DNA of 64,000 nucleotides, from assembly GCF_004962245.1 (NCBI RefSeq), contig NZ_SUHQ01000003.1, forward strand, positions 271,425-335,424, given 5' to 3'. The notes under the pieces were generated by a model. It had not been told where the DNA came from, made no database searches, and was given only the letters and a program-made list of their open reading frames with translations. Of this stretch, positions 46,497 through 55,309 are shown piece after piece; the stretch's first letter is position 1, and the number at the start of each line of letters is the position of its first letter. Position numbers and translations under genes: made by a program. The stretch comes from Mesorhizobium sp. (lineage in GTDB: Bacteria > Pseudomonadota > Alphaproteobacteria > Rhizobiales > Rhizobiaceae).

Positions 46497-46927
46497 GGTT
46501 CCCCGATGACGACGGCTGCTTGGGCCGCGCCAGCGCCGGGTTATCATGGGCGGGCAAATCTGCAAAGGGAGGCATGTGCTGCCCCTCGACACAGCGCCGG
46601 CCAGGCGCTCGCGTATCGTGTCGAGTGACAAGCGAATGTGATGGTTAAGACTGAGGTTAAACTCTCGTAAAGCCGGATCGATCATGTTAGCCGGCAGGAG
46701 ATGGGCGGCGTGGGGGCTAGCCAGTCGGACCGATCTGTTGCCGGTAACACGCATGATCATCATTGTCCTGATGCTGGGAAGTTTTGCTCTTGCCTTTGCT
46801 CAACTGGTGCGCCAGTCCGAGGAGACGAGTTTGAGACCCCAGCCTACGGCTTCACGTTGCGGCGATGCCGCGGGCACGCCGTGCCCGCAACGGGCGTTGT
46901 GAATTCCCGCGATAAGGAAGCCGGGGC
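46497..46927. other. Intergenic region between NAD kinase and MBL-fold gene
   Basis: 431 bases. A 49-codon frame at 46753 starts MIIIVLMLGSFALAFAQLVR, like a tiny membrane protein, but has no ribosome binding site. Hairpins: GCGGGCAC / GTGCCCGC (46870-46888) and GCGATAAG / CTTATCGC (46909-46934), the latter overlapping the 3' end of the MBL gene and possibly ending its operon. Confidence 0.5.
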
Positions 46928-47686
46928 TTATCGCACCTGAAGATGGCAGCCGGCCTGCCGCTTTTGCGCGAGATATTCCTCGATAAGCTGGCGGTAGCGC
47001 ACCTTGCCGAAGCTCGGGAAGTGGCCACCATGCACGACCGCGACATCGAGCTCGCGCATCCCTAACAGCGTTTCGACATAGTCGTCGACGACTGAATGAT
47101 AGACGTCGTCGATCAGTGGGCCGTCATAGACGATGTCGCCGGAAAGCAGGATGCCGGTCTTCTTCTCGTAGAGCGCGATGCCGCCTGGCGAATGACCCGG
47201 CGTGTGGATCACCTCGAAGGCACGGTCGCCGAGATCGACGACGTCGCCCTGTTCGAGCAAACGATCGGCCGGCGCCGGCAGGATCCGGTAGCGCGTTGCA
47301 TCCCAGCCTTCCGGCATGCCGTCGAACATCGCGTCGGTTGCGTAGCGGTCGGCAACCGTCCATTCATTGCGCGGATCGGCGAGGATCTCCGCTTCGGCCG
47401 GGTGCACGCAACGGTCCGGAAATTCGTGATGGCAGCCGATATGGTCGAAATGCGTATGGCTCGCCACGCAGGTGAGCTTTCGCTCGGTCACCAGCGGCAC
47501 ATGGCGCCGCAAGCTGAAATGGCCGAGGCCGGTGTCGAACAGGAGATCGCGGTCGCGACCGCGCACATGCCAGATGTTGCAGCGGAAGAACGGCTTTATC
47601 CACGGCTCGTGGATCAGCGTCACGCCATCGCCCATGCGGATGGTTTCATACCAATTCGGAGCGTCTATGACCGGAAGCGTGCCCAT
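46928..47686 (-). CDS. Metallo-beta-lactamase-fold hydrolase (lactonase-like)
   Basis: 252 residues. The HxHxDH zinc motif is present (SHTHFDHIG, about 77-83), with the later His in HTPGHSPGG and Asp in LLSGDIVYDGPL; the final His is in HGGHFPSF. This layout is that of glyoxalase II/AHL-lactonase-like enzymes. It is the last gene of the polyamine-type ABC operon, starting 3 bases after the ATPase stop codon, so it likely acts on the imported compound or a derivative. The substrate is unknown. Confidence 0.85.
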   Translation of the reverse strand: MGTLPVIDAPNWYETIRMGDGVTLIHEPWIKPFFRCNIWHVRGRDRDLLFDTGLGHFSLRRHVPLVTERKLTCVASHTHFDHIGCHHEFPDRCVHPAEAEILADPRNEWTVADRYATDAMFDGMPEGWDATRYRILPAPADRLLEQGDVVDLGDRAFEVIHTPGHSPGGIALYEKKTGILLSGDIVYDGPLIDDVYHSVVDDYVETLLGMRELDVAVVHGGHFPSFGKVRYRQLIEEYLAQKRQAGCHLQVR

Positions 47687-47689
47687 CGC

Positions 47690-48754
47690 TCAGCCCGTCA
47701 GAAGGATGACGTCGCCAGCGTCGCATGAAACCGCAACGATGTCGCCCGGCTGGACGACCGCGGCGGCGGGGACCCTGGCGATGAAGTGCAGCGCCGGGTC
47801 GTTCTCGGAGGCAGCAAGCACGCGCTTGAAGCTGCCTTGAAACACAACGTCGCTCACCTTGGCCGTGCCCAGCCTTATAGCGCCGCCGGCCGCACCGAGG
47901 ACAAGATGTTCCGGACGGACTGCGAGGGCGACAGCCATCCCGGCCGGCAATGTGCCGGGCAGGGAGAACGAACCGGTCTGCGTCGCGACAGTGATTGTTC
48001 CGTCCTTCGCCTCCGTCACCGCTCCCGATATCAGCGTGCTTTCGCCCATGAAGGTGGCGGAAAAGCGCGTCGCCGGCCGTGCATAGACGCGCTCGGGCGG
48101 CCCCTCATCCTCGATGCGCCCGTCATTCATCACCACGCAATGGTCGGCCAGCGCCATCGCCTCTTCCTGGTCATGGGTGACATGGATGAAGGCGGTGCCG
48201 ACCCGCTTCTGGATCGCTTTCAACTCGTCCTGCATCTGCCGGCGCAATTTGAGATCGAGCGCGCCGAGCGGTTCGTCGAGCAAAAGCACCGCCGGCTCGA
48301 CGACAAGGGCGCGGGCCAGCGCCACACGCTGTCGCTGGCCGCCGGAAAGCTGGTGCGGCTTCTTGTCGAAGGCGGCGGCCAGACCGACCAGCGCCAGCGC
48401 CTCACGCGCCCTTGCGGCCCGTGTCGCGGCATCGACGCCTTGCATGCGCAGGCCGAAGCCGACATTGCCGCCGACGCTCATATGCGGAAACAGCGCATAA
48501 TCCTGGAACACCGTCGTCGTCGGCCGCTTCGCCGGCGGCACTGTGGTGCAGTCCTCACCGCGGATCAGCACCTTGCCTTCGCTCGGCGTGACGAAGCCGC
48601 CGAGAATGGACAAAAGCGTCGTCTTGCCCGAGCCCGACGGCCCGAGCAGGATGGTGTAGCTGCCCGGCTCGATCTGCAGGGAGACGTTCTTCAGCACGGT
48701 CTGCTGACCGAAGCGGTGCGAGACCGCGCGGATATCGACCAGGGGTGCGGTCAT
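47690..48754 (-). CDS. ABC transporter ATP-binding protein (PotA-like, polyamine/iron-type)
   Basis: 354 residues. Walker [12 protein letters not shown] (residues about 36-46), signature [15 protein letters not shown], Walker [16 protein letters not shown]-loop [12 protein letters not shown], and a C-terminal TOBE/OB-type regulatory domain (about 240-350). Powers the permeases encoded just upstream. The start overlaps the permease stop by four bases (ATGA). It clusters with PotA/FbpC; the polyamine class is inferred from the binding protein. Confidence 0.95.
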   Translation of the reverse strand: MTAPLVDIRAVSHRFGQQTVLKNVSLQIEPGSYTILLGPSGSGKTTLLSILGGFVTPSEGKVLIRGEDCTTVPPAKRPTTTVFQDYALFPHMSVGGNVGFGLRMQGVDAATRAARAREALALVGLAAAFDKKPHQLSGGQRQRVALARALVVEPAVLLLDEPLGALDLKLRRQMQDELKAIQKRVGTAFIHVTHDQEEAMALADHCVVMNDGRIEDEGPPERVYARPATRFSATFMGESTLISGAVTEAKDGTITVATQTGSFSLPGTLPAGMAVALAVRPEHLVLGAAGGAIRLGTAKVSDVVFQGSFKRVLAASENDPALHFIARVPAAAVVQPGDIVAVSCDAGDVILLTG

Positions 48755-49548
48755 GCCGGCTTTCTCCGCAACAGCATCAGCTCAAAAAACACCACCAGCA
48801 CGATGGAGACGGCGAAGACCAGCGAGCCGACAGCGTTGGTCTTGGGATTGAGGCCGGAACGCAACAGGTTCCAGATCTCGACCGGCAGCGTCGTGTCGAA
48901 GCGCGTCAGCAGGAAGGAAATCACGAACTCGTCCCAGGAAAAGGTCATCGACAGGAAGAAACCGGCGAAGATGGCCGGCGCCATCACCGGCACGGTGACC
49001 AGCAGCAGCACCTTCCATTCCGGCGCGCCAAGGTCGCGCGCGGCGCGCTCGATGTTGATCTGGTGGTCGCCCATCTGGCTGTAGATGATGGCAAAGCAGA
49101 GCGGCAGGTTGATCACCACATGGCCGATGCCGGCGGCAAGCAGCGATTTCGGCACGCCGGCCCAGTTGAACAGCACCAGCAGCCCCATGCCGATGATGAG
49201 ATAGCTCACGGTCAGGGGCAGGGTGATCAGTCCGCGCAGCAGGGCCGAGCCCGGCAAGGTGAACCGCGCGAAACCCCAGGCGGAGAGGAACCCGAGCGTG
49301 ACGGCGACAGCCGAGGAGAGGGCGGCCACTAGAAGCGAATTGACCAGTGCCGAGGTCAGCCGGGTGTCGGCGAGCACGGCGTCATACCAGCGCAGCGACG
49401 GCCCGGTGAAGGGCGGGATCGGAAACGACGTCGCCTGCAGTGAAAACAGCACCAGCACGCCCACCGGCAGGAAGATGAAGCCATAGATGGCGACGGCGTA
49501 AAGACCGGAGACGATGCGGATGACTTTGGCCACAGTAGAGGGGCGCAT
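48751..49548 (-). CDS. ABC transporter permease (PotC-like)
   Basis: 265 residues, six membrane helices. The permease EAA loop lies near ERAARDLGAPEWKVLLLVTVPVMAPAI (about 175-200). Forms the inner-membrane channel with the partner permease and the ATPase. Starts one base after the partner permease stop codon and overlaps the ATPase gene by four bases; all are co-transcribed. Confidence 0.93.
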   Translation of the reverse strand: MRPSTVAKVIRIVSGLYAVAIYGFIFLPVGVLVLFSLQATSFPIPPFTGPSLRWYDAVLADTRLTSALVNSLLVAALSSAVAVTLGFLSAWGFARFTLPGSALLRGLITLPLTVSYLIIGMGLLVLFNWAGVPKSLLAAGIGHVVINLPLCFAIIYSQMGDHQINIERAARDLGAPEWKVLLLVTVPVMAPAIFAGFFLSMTFSWDEFVISFLLTRFDTTLPVEIWNLLRSGLNPKTNAVGSLVFAVSIVLVVFFELMLLRRKPA

Positions 49549-49549
49549 C

Positions 49550-50395
49550 TCAGGCCCGCTCGATCTTCAGCCAGCGGGCGCAGCTGAGATAGGCAATGGT
49601 GACGATCGCCATCAGGATGATCGACAGCGCCGAGGCGAGCGGAAAATCGCCGCGCCGGCCGATCTGCATCATCACCAGTTGTGGCATCAAGAGCTCGTTG
49701 TTGCCGCCCAGGATCTGCGGCGTGATGTAATCGCCGATGCACAGCACGAAGGTGAGGAAGGCGCCGACCATGATGCCGGGCAAGGTCAGCGGCAGGACGA
49801 CGTGCAGGAACGTACGCACCGGCCCGGCCCCGAGATCGGCGGCGGCTTTGCGGTAGCTCGGGCTTAGCTGCTTCAGGTTGGCGAAGATCGTCAGCGTCAA
49901 AAGCATGACGAAGAAATGCACGAAGCCGGTGATTGTGGCCAGCCGTGTGTTGGCGAGTTGCACCGGTTCGGTGAACAGGCCGGAATCGGTCAGCGCGCGG
50001 TTGATCACGCCGTTCTGCGCCAGCACCAGCAACCAGGAATAGGAGCGCACGACGTAGGAGGTCCAGAACGGCAGCACCGCCAGCATCAGCGCCAGCCGCT
50101 GCCAGCGCTCCGGCACCTGTTCGGCCAGGATCCAGGCGAAGGGGTAGGCGAGCAGCACCGAGACCAGGGTGACGATGGCGGTGACCTGCAGCGAGTTCAC
50201 CATCGCCTGCCAGTAGGCTGGATTGGTGAAGAACTGGCTGTAGTTGGACAGGGTGAAGCCGCCGCCGTCATGCGCCGTCAGGCTGGAAAACCCCATGGCC
50301 AGGAAAGGCAGCACGAAGAACAGCAGCGTCCAGCCGAGCGCCGGCGTGACCAGCGCCCAGGGCAGGGCACGCCCGCTGTTCGTGGCAGGGTTCAC
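49550..50395 (-). CDS. ABC transporter permease (PotB-like)
   Basis: 281 residues, about six membrane helices, with the EAA-type loop KAAADLGAGPVRTFLHVVLPLTLPGIM (about 195-220). First permease of the operon; starts 13 bases after the binding-protein stop codon. Its N-terminus (MNPATNSGRALPWALVTPALGW) and the QFFTNPAYWQAMVNSLQV stretch fit PotB/spermidine-type permeases. Confidence 0.93.
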   Translation of the reverse strand: MNPATNSGRALPWALVTPALGWTLLFFVLPFLAMGFSSLTAHDGGGFTLSNYSQFFTNPAYWQAMVNSLQVTAIVTLVSVLLAYPFAWILAEQVPERWQRLALMLAVLPFWTSYVVRSYSWLLVLAQNGVINRALTDSGLFTEPVQLANTRLATITGFVHFFVMLLTLTIFANLKQLSPSYRKAAADLGAGPVRTFLHVVLPLTLPGIMVGAFLTFVLCIGDYITPQILGGNNELLMPQLVMMQIGRRGDFPLASALSIILMAIVTIAYLSCARWLKIERA

Positions 50396-50408
50396 GACCG
50401 GCGACCGG

Positions 50409-51500
50409 TCACTGCGCCTGCAGCATTTCGGTCCAGACGTCCTGCATCTTCTTGTCGAGATCGGCGTTCGGCGCCGGATAGGACTGGGCGCGGGCGAGGA
50501 AATCCGGCTGCTCGTCGAAACGCAGGATCTTCTTCTGCTCGTCGCTCAGCGCCGCCTTGGTGTTCGCCGGCATCCCCCAATAGCAGGACGAGGTGGCAAG
50601 CCGCGCCTGACCCTCGGGGCTCATGATGTACTGGATGAACTTCAGCGCCAGGTCCTTGTTTTCTGAATCCTTGAACATGGCCAGCGACTGCGACCACAGC
50701 ACCGCGCCCTCTTTAGGAATCGAGAAGTCCAGGGCAGGGTTCTCCTTGGCCAGCCCGGCCGTCACCCATTCGCCGCCGCCGACCAGTATGTCGACCTCGC
50801 CGGTCGCCAGCGCCGTCTGGCTGGCGGTCACCTCGCCGACCAGCTTGGCATTGGCCTTCATCTTCAAGAGTTCGTCCTTGATGGCGGGAAGGTCGGCTTC
50901 GGTCAACTCGGCGGTTTTCTTGCCGATCGCAAGTGCGGCCATGCCGATGACCGGCAGGTAATAGTCGTAGATGGCGATCTTGCCTTTGTATTTGTCGCCG
51001 GTCAGCGCGGCAAGCGACTGCATGTCGGCCGGATCGACCTTGGTCTTGTTGTAGCCGATCGTGTTGTAGCCGAATTTTTCGGTGATGCCATAGCGCTTGC
51101 CGTCGACGACGGTCGAGCTGTCCATCTTCACCTGGGGAAAGAGGTCGGCCAGCGGCAGTTTGTCTTCCGGCAGCGGCTCGAACAGGCCCTTTTCGACGCC
51201 GCGCGGTATGTCGATGCTGTCGATCACCATCACATCCCAGTCGCCGGGCTGCGACTGTTCGACGATCGCCATGCCGGCGCCGGTGCCCTCGAATTCCTTG
51301 ACGTTGACCTTGACGCCATTGGCCTCCTCGAAAGGCTGCAGCAGGGCAGGGTCGGCGTGATCGCACCAGATCAGGGCGTTGAGGTCCGCAGCCTGAACGA
51401 GACTGCCCGTCGCCAGCAGCAGTGCTGTCGCAGCACACGCGGCGCGGAGATGGCTCTTCAGGACGGAAAGCGGATTCATGGTCTTCATATTGATGGACAT
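50409..51500 (-). CDS. Extracellular solute-binding protein (PotD/PotF-type)
   Basis: 363 residues from the ATG at 51500 (GGGAGA upstream). Signal peptide (about 1-38, ending LVQAADLN). The mature protein has the type I binding-protein pattern of the polyamine family: LIWCDHADPALLQPFEEANGVKV, WDVMVIDSIDIPRGVEKGLFEPL, GITEKFGYNTIGYNKTKV and GEVDILVGGGEWVTAG. It delivers ligand in the periplasm to the two permeases. The exact ligand (putrescine, spermidine or an analogue such as an opine) cannot be read from the sequence. Divergent from a TetR gene. Confidence 0.93.
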   Translation of the reverse strand: MSINMKTMNPLSVLKSHLRAACAATALLLATGSLVQAADLNALIWCDHADPALLQPFEEANGVKVNVKEFEGTGAGMAIVEQSQPGDWDVMVIDSIDIPRGVEKGLFEPLPEDKLPLADLFPQVKMDSSTVVDGKRYGITEKFGYNTIGYNKTKVDPADMQSLAALTGDKYKGKIAIYDYYLPVIGMAALAIGKKTAELTEADLPAIKDELLKMKANAKLVGEVTASQTALATGEVDILVGGGEWVTAGLAKENPALDFSIPKEGAVLWSQSLAMFKDSENKDLALKFIQYIMSPEGQARLATSSCYWGMPANTKAALSDEQKKILRFDEQPDFLARAQSYPAPNADLDKKMQDVWTEMLQAQ

Positions 51501-51537
51501 CGAGTGTTCTCCCTTGCCTTTTTGGCTTCTGGGAAAA

Positions 51538-51567
51538 AATTGAACCAATTCTAAAATTGAGTCAATT
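51538..51567. promoter_or_regulatory. Two AATTG-type palindromes between ABC operon and TetR gene
   Basis: AATTGAACCAATT (51538-51550) and AATTGAGTCAATT (51555-51567) are odd-length dyads with starts 17 bases apart, in the 91-base divergent gap. They lie between the operon start at 51500 and the TetR start at 51592 and are the obvious operators for the TetR protein, which would then control both directions. Confidence 0.7.
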
Positions 51568-51591
51568 CTGTTTCTGTGGCAAATAGCCGAT

Positions 51592-52206
51592 ATGAGTGGA
51601 TTGCGGGCAAGGCAAAAGGCGGATCGGCACCGTCGCATCATCGAGGCGGCGGCGGCGCTGTTCCGCGACGCCGGCTATGAAGGCGCCAAGATCGAGACGA
51701 TCGCCGCGCAGGCCGAGGTCTCGGTCGGCACGATCTACAACTACTACCAGAACAAGGGCGATATCCTCGGGGCCATCGTTTCGATGGAGGTCAACGAAGT
51801 GCTCATTGCCGGGCAGGACGTCGTCGCCAACCCGCCGGCCAATGTCGGCGATGCGCTCGATACGCTGCTCGGTATCTACATCGAACACTCGCTGCACTAT
51901 CTCAGCAAGGAGATGTGGCGGCAGGCGATGGCGATCTCGACGCAGCTGCCCGACAGTCCGTTCGGCCAGGCCTACACCGCGCTCGACCGGGCGCTGACCG
52001 AGCAGATCCGCGCGCTGATCGCCCGGCTGCAGGCGCTCGGCCTGGTGCGCTGCGATATCGACTGGCAGGCGCTCGGTGAATTGGTGTTCAACAACATGAA
52101 CATGATGTTCATCGAGTTCGTGAAGCGCGACGAAGCCAGGATCGCGGAACTGCGCGCGGCGATACGCCGGCAGAACCGGATTCTGGTGGCGGCGATTGCG
52201 GTGTGA
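51592..52206 (+). CDS. TetR-family transcriptional regulator
   Basis: 204 residues. The N-terminal HTH (about 10-55) reads RRIIEAAAALFRDAGYEGAKIETIAAQAEVSVGTIYNYYQNKGDIL, the classic TetR helix-turn-helix. The C-terminal ligand domain (about 60-204) has a FGQAYTALDRALTEQIRALI helix. Divergent from the polyamine-type ABC/MBL operon with paired palindromes between, so it most likely represses that operon and itself and responds to the transported compound. Confidence 0.9.
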   Translation: MSGLRARQKADRHRRIIEAAAALFRDAGYEGAKIETIAAQAEVSVGTIYNYYQNKGDILGAIVSMEVNEVLIAGQDVVANPPANVGDALDTLLGIYIEHSLHYLSKEMWRQAMAISTQLPDSPFGQAYTALDRALTEQIRALIARLQALGLVRCDIDWQALGELVFNNMNMMFIEFVKRDEARIAELRAAIRRQNRILVAAIAV

Positions 52207-52337
52207 AGTGGGTAACCCTGTCAGGAATAATCGGGAGGAACGGATTCTCGATCAAAGGGATTGATCCGCGCGAATTCCCCCTTGAGTTGCTATAAAAAGG
52301 TGATACATCCTAAAGATGTAAAAGGGGGGAAGGGTAA

Positions 52338-52904
52338 ATGCATTTTTCGTTCTGGCACTGGGCAATGGTTTTGTTGCTGATTGGCGTGCCTGTCTTTTTC
52401 GCTGTTCGGTCTGCGATCAAGCCGTCACAGAATCCAGCGGGCCTTGTGGGGTTTGGAGGCTGGCTGATGCTGCTTGCAATCGGTCAGGCTTTGTCCCCGC
52501 TGCGCACACTCGTCGCATTGGGTTCGTCGAGTGACGGCTACCAGCAACTCATGACGCTCCCAAATGGCACCTTGGCGGTCTACGGCGAGGTTGCCCTCTT
52601 GCTGGCGTTTGCGGTGTTCCAGGTGGTTGTGTTCGTTGCAATGCTGCGGCGGAGTTACCGCTTCAAGCAGCTATTCCTGTACCAGTGGTTCGCAATACCC
52701 GTGGTGTTTCTCTTGAACACGGTGTGGGTTTCAGCGGTTCTTGGCATCCCGGTGAGCCAGGTGCTTGCGGGAAATGCGCTGATAGCGCCCGTAGTCTCTT
52801 TTATACTGACCGGGATTTGGGTCGCCTACGTCTACAAGTCGGTCAGGGTGAGGAACACGTTCACCAAGGTGGGCGCATCTGGTCAGGTCGCGAGCGCGTC
52901 ATAG
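52338..52904 (+). CDS. DUF2569 multi-pass membrane protein
   Basis: 188 residues with four membrane helices. The family start NPAGLVGFGGWLMLLAIGQALSPLRTL (about 32-60) is clear, followed by helices around 85-105, 118-140 and 148-168. Function unknown. A small hairpin (TACATC/GATGTA, 52304-52320) and a GGGGGGAAGGG box lie just upstream. Confidence 0.75.
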   Translation: MHFSFWHWAMVLLLIGVPVFFAVRSAIKPSQNPAGLVGFGGWLMLLAIGQALSPLRTLVALGSSSDGYQQLMTLPNGTLAVYGEVALLLAFAVFQVVVFVAMLRRSYRFKQLFLYQWFAIPVVFLLNTVWVSAVLGIPVSQVLAGNALIAPVVSFILTGIWVAYVYKSVRVRNTFTKVGASGQVASAS

Positions 52905-52960
52905 AGGCGAGAAAGCGTTTGCCTTATCAACCTATCTCGGGAGAAGGTTGAAGCCCCAGC

Positions 52961-53158
52961 TTAGCGAGCATGCCTGGGTGGCCGTGCACGCGGAAACGGA
53001 ACGACCGTCAATGGTGCCTTGCGGAATTCCGCGACGGCTATTTCTTCGATCAGGGAGTCGAGTGCCTCGCTGACGCGTTGGCTGGTTTCGTCCTTGCCGC
53101 AGAGCCGATTTTGGGCGCACTCCAAAAGCTCGCGCGCTGCGGCAAAGTCGCTTCGCAT
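52961..53158 (-). CDS. Small conserved hypothetical protein
   Basis: 65 residues from the ATG at 53158 (GGGTGGGTGTC upstream); a longer form starts at 53197. Sequence MRSDFAAARELLECAQNRLC, then SEALDSLIEEIAVAEFRK and a basic Pro-rich tail. A helical, probably soluble protein of the sort often annotated hypothetical in Mesorhizobium. Function unknown. Confidence 0.5.
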   Translation of the reverse strand: MRSDFAAARELLECAQNRLCGKDETSQRVSEALDSLIEEIAVAEFRKAPLTVVPFPRARPPRHAR

Positions 53159-53302
53159 GACACCCACCCGTTGTTTGGCCCCCCGCCGGACAGACATTGT
53201 CAGCGCGCTAAATTGAGCGATTGCTAATATGCACAGGAGAATTTTAATCGAATGGCATTAAATGCCCGAGGAGAGGAGATGCCGGCCGGCTCGCGATGGT
53301 TC

Positions 53303-53378
53303 TGGTGCCCCCGGACGGAATCGAACCGCCGACCTTCGGTTTACAAAACCGCTGCTCTACCAGCTGAGCTACAAGGGC
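53303..53378 (-). tRNA. tRNA-Thr (UGU)
   Basis: 76 nt including encoded CCA. Acceptor GCCCTTG pairs with CGGGGGC, discriminator A; D-stem/loop TAGCTCAGCTGGTAGAGC; anticodon loop TTTGTAA with anticodon UGU; T-loop GGTTCGATTCC. One mismatch at the base of the anticodon stem. Lone tRNA gene with no neighbours in an operon. Confidence 0.97.
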
Positions 53379-53537
53379 ACGGCGCTCCGGTTAGCATATT
53401 TGTTGCGCCAGTAAAGACAAAACTCTGTTTTCGGTTGCCGGCGAACACGCCGGAGCGGCAGGGGCCGGCATCCTGAAAACGGCCAATTCGCTTCCTATAT
53501 TGATCGGAAGCTGCAATCGCTTAGGCGAGGGTGTCTC

Positions 53538-53705
53538 ATGATCAGACTTGTCGTCATTGCCCTGGTCGTCGTCGTGGCCTGGATTCTCCTGGTGAAGCTC
53601 ATCAGGCAAGTGAAGAGCGCCAATGTCGACTGGACCGGCGTCGCCACCATCATCGGCTTCATCGCGCTCGCCTTCTGGCTGCGCCATATCACCGGCATGG
53701 GCTGA
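53538..53705 (+). CDS. Small two-helix membrane protein
   Basis: 55 residues. MIRLVVIALVVVVAWILLVKLI is one membrane helix, then a short charged loop (RQVKSANVDWTG) and a second helix VATIIGFIALAFWL, ending RHITGMG. GGCGAGGG lies upstream of the ATG at 53538. The reverse frames overlapping it are not credible. Function unknown; such small membrane proteins are common in rhizobia. Confidence 0.6.
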   Translation: MIRLVVIALVVVVAWILLVKLIRQVKSANVDWTGVATIIGFIALAFWLRHITGMG

Positions 53706-53895
53706 GATCCGCCGCCGTTGGGCTGCCGACCGGCGCTCCTCGCCGGTCGTCATTGCGGTTGCAAACCCGTGTTTAGATCGGCCGCTTTTGCGCTTTTGAA
53801 AAAATCAAAAAGCCGTCGAACCTTTTTCCTTGCTGCAACGACTGATGGCCAAGAGGCGGATGGATCGCCTCTCTCAACGCAGCAAGGAGATCATC

Positions 53896-54204
53896 ATGTT
53901 CAAGCGCACCATCGTTTCCGGCCTCATCGCCACCACTGTAGCCGCCGCCATGCTGGCCGGCACGGTTCAGCCTTCGGCCGCCCATCACAAGCACCATCAC
54001 AACAAGCACCTTGGCATCGGCATCGCTGCCGGCGTCGGCGGCTTCCTGCTTGGCACTGCGCTTGCCCAGCCGCGCACTGTCTACATCGAGGAACATGGCG
54101 GTTCGTGGCACGTCCGGCGCTGCCTCGAGCGCTATCGGAGCTACGATCCGTATTCGGATACCTATGTCGGCTACGACGGCTATCGCCACTACTGCCGGCT
54201 CTAG
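53896..54204 (+). CDS. BA14K-family secreted protein
   Basis: 102 residues from the ATG at 53896, preceded by AAGGAG. Signal peptide (about 1-32, ending QPSAAH), a His-rich stretch HHKHHHNKH, a Gly-rich helix, then the BA14K motif HVRRCLERYRSYDPYSDTYV ... YRHYC. BA14K is an immunoreactive, lectin-like Brucella protein; rhizobial homologues are exported, function uncertain. The His cluster could bind metal. Confidence 0.9.
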   Translation: MFKRTIVSGLIATTVAAAMLAGTVQPSAAHHKHHHNKHLGIGIAAGVGGFLLGTALAQPRTVYIEEHGGSWHVRRCLERYRSYDPYSDTYVGYDGYRHYCRL

Positions 54205-54288
54205 GAAGAACCGTTTCAGGCAACTGGAAAAAGGGGCACCCCACTGCCCCTTTTTCTTTGTCTGGATGATTGCCCGCCCGGAGCGTAG

Positions 54289-55107
54289 TCAGGGCGTCCT
54301 GCCGCCGATCATCTTCGTCACTTCGGCTGCCGCATCGTGCACGAGCGGGCCGATCTCGGCCAGCCGTTCCGGCGTTACCCGAACGGTCGGTCCCGAAACC
54401 GAAACCCCGCCGATCGGTTCGCCGAATTCGTTGAAGATGGCGGCGGCCACGCAGCGCATGCCGGGGTGCCGCTCCTCGTCGTCAACCGACCAGCCGCGCA
54501 GCTTGATCGTCACGAGATCGCGGGCCAGAGCGGAGATGTCGGAAAGCGTCTTTTCTGTGAAGTGCTCCAGCCCGGCCCGGCGCAGGATGGCGCCGACGCG
54601 CTCCGGCTCGAGATGCGCCAGCACTGCCTTGCCGATGCCCGACGCATGGAAGGAACTGCGCGTGCCCGGCCGGAAGAAGGCGCGGATTGCCTGGTGCGTC
54701 TCCACCTGGCTGACGAAGACGACGCAATCATCCTCGGCGACACCGAGGTTGGCGGTCTCGCCGGTCTTCTCCATCAGTTCCTGCATGACGATGCGGGCGC
54801 GGTCGACCAGCTTGCGGCGGCGCAGGAACGCCGCGCCCATGCGATAGGTCTCGACACCGATCGACCAGAGCTGGTCGGTGCCGTCGAACTCGACCATGCC
54901 GTGGTTCTCCAGCGTGGTCAGCATGCGGTAGGCGGTGGACGCCGCGAGGCCGCTCTGTGCGGCGATCTCGCTCAGCGACAGGCCGCTGCCCTCGGCGACA
55001 ATGGCGAGAATACGCAATGCCCGGTCGAGCGACTGCACCGAAGCGGCCTCGGACGGACCGTGGAAGGCGCGCGGCCGTCCGCGCTGGCGTTTTTCGGTCG
55101 TTTCCAT
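54289..55107 (-). CDS. IclR-family regulator of the glyoxylate carboligase operon
   Basis: 272 residues. N-terminal winged helix (about 25-85): VQSLDRALRILAIVAEGSGLSLSEIAAQSGLAASTAYRMLTTLE. C-terminal IclR effector domain (about 100-265) with HASGIGKAVLAHLEPE and DEERHPGMRCVAAAIFNEFGEPIGGVSVSGP. Divergent from gcl-hyi-glxR, 202 bases apart, so it is the likely local regulator, as AllR/BhcR-type IclR proteins respond to glyoxylate or related acids. Two palindromes lie in the gap. Confidence 0.88.
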   Translation of the reverse strand: METTEKRQRGRPRAFHGPSEAASVQSLDRALRILAIVAEGSGLSLSEIAAQSGLAASTAYRMLTTLENHGMVEFDGTDQLWSIGVETYRMGAAFLRRRKLVDRARIVMQELMEKTGETANLGVAEDDCVVFVSQVETHQAIRAFFRPGTRSSFHASGIGKAVLAHLEPERVGAILRRAGLEHFTEKTLSDISALARDLVTIKLRGWSVDDEERHPGMRCVAAAIFNEFGEPIGGVSVSGPTVRVTPERLAEIGPLVHDAAAEVTKMIGGRTP

Positions 55108-55207
55108 GGCGCCATTCTCCCTGATCTCGCCAAATCCACAATGAAAAAGTTTTTCACTGACTTGCGCGGGCCAAACCTGAAAAATGGAAAACAGAATAAA
55201 ATCAGTA

Positions 55208-55229
55208 GGTAATTACCGTTTTCTAGAAA
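55208..55229. promoter_or_regulatory. Paired 10-base palindromes in the IclR/gcl divergent region
   Basis: GGTAATTACC (55208-55217) and TTTCTAGAAA (55220-55229) are two adjacent perfect palindromes in the AT-rich part of the 202-base gap between the IclR gene and gcl. They are candidate operators for the IclR protein. The surroundings are the most AT-rich part of this area. Confidence 0.5.
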
Positions 55230-55309
55230 TGAAAAAATATTCTGAAAAAATTGAAAAATAGTTGACGCGCTGGCATTCTCAGCCATCAACAAATTCCGTG
55301 GAGGCTGAA

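Noticed and set aside
46753..46902. Tiny membrane-protein-like ORF MIIIVLMLGSFALAFAQLVR
   Set aside because: Hydrophobic start is suggestive, but there is no ribosome binding site and the C-terminal half is low-complexity and overlaps a hairpin.
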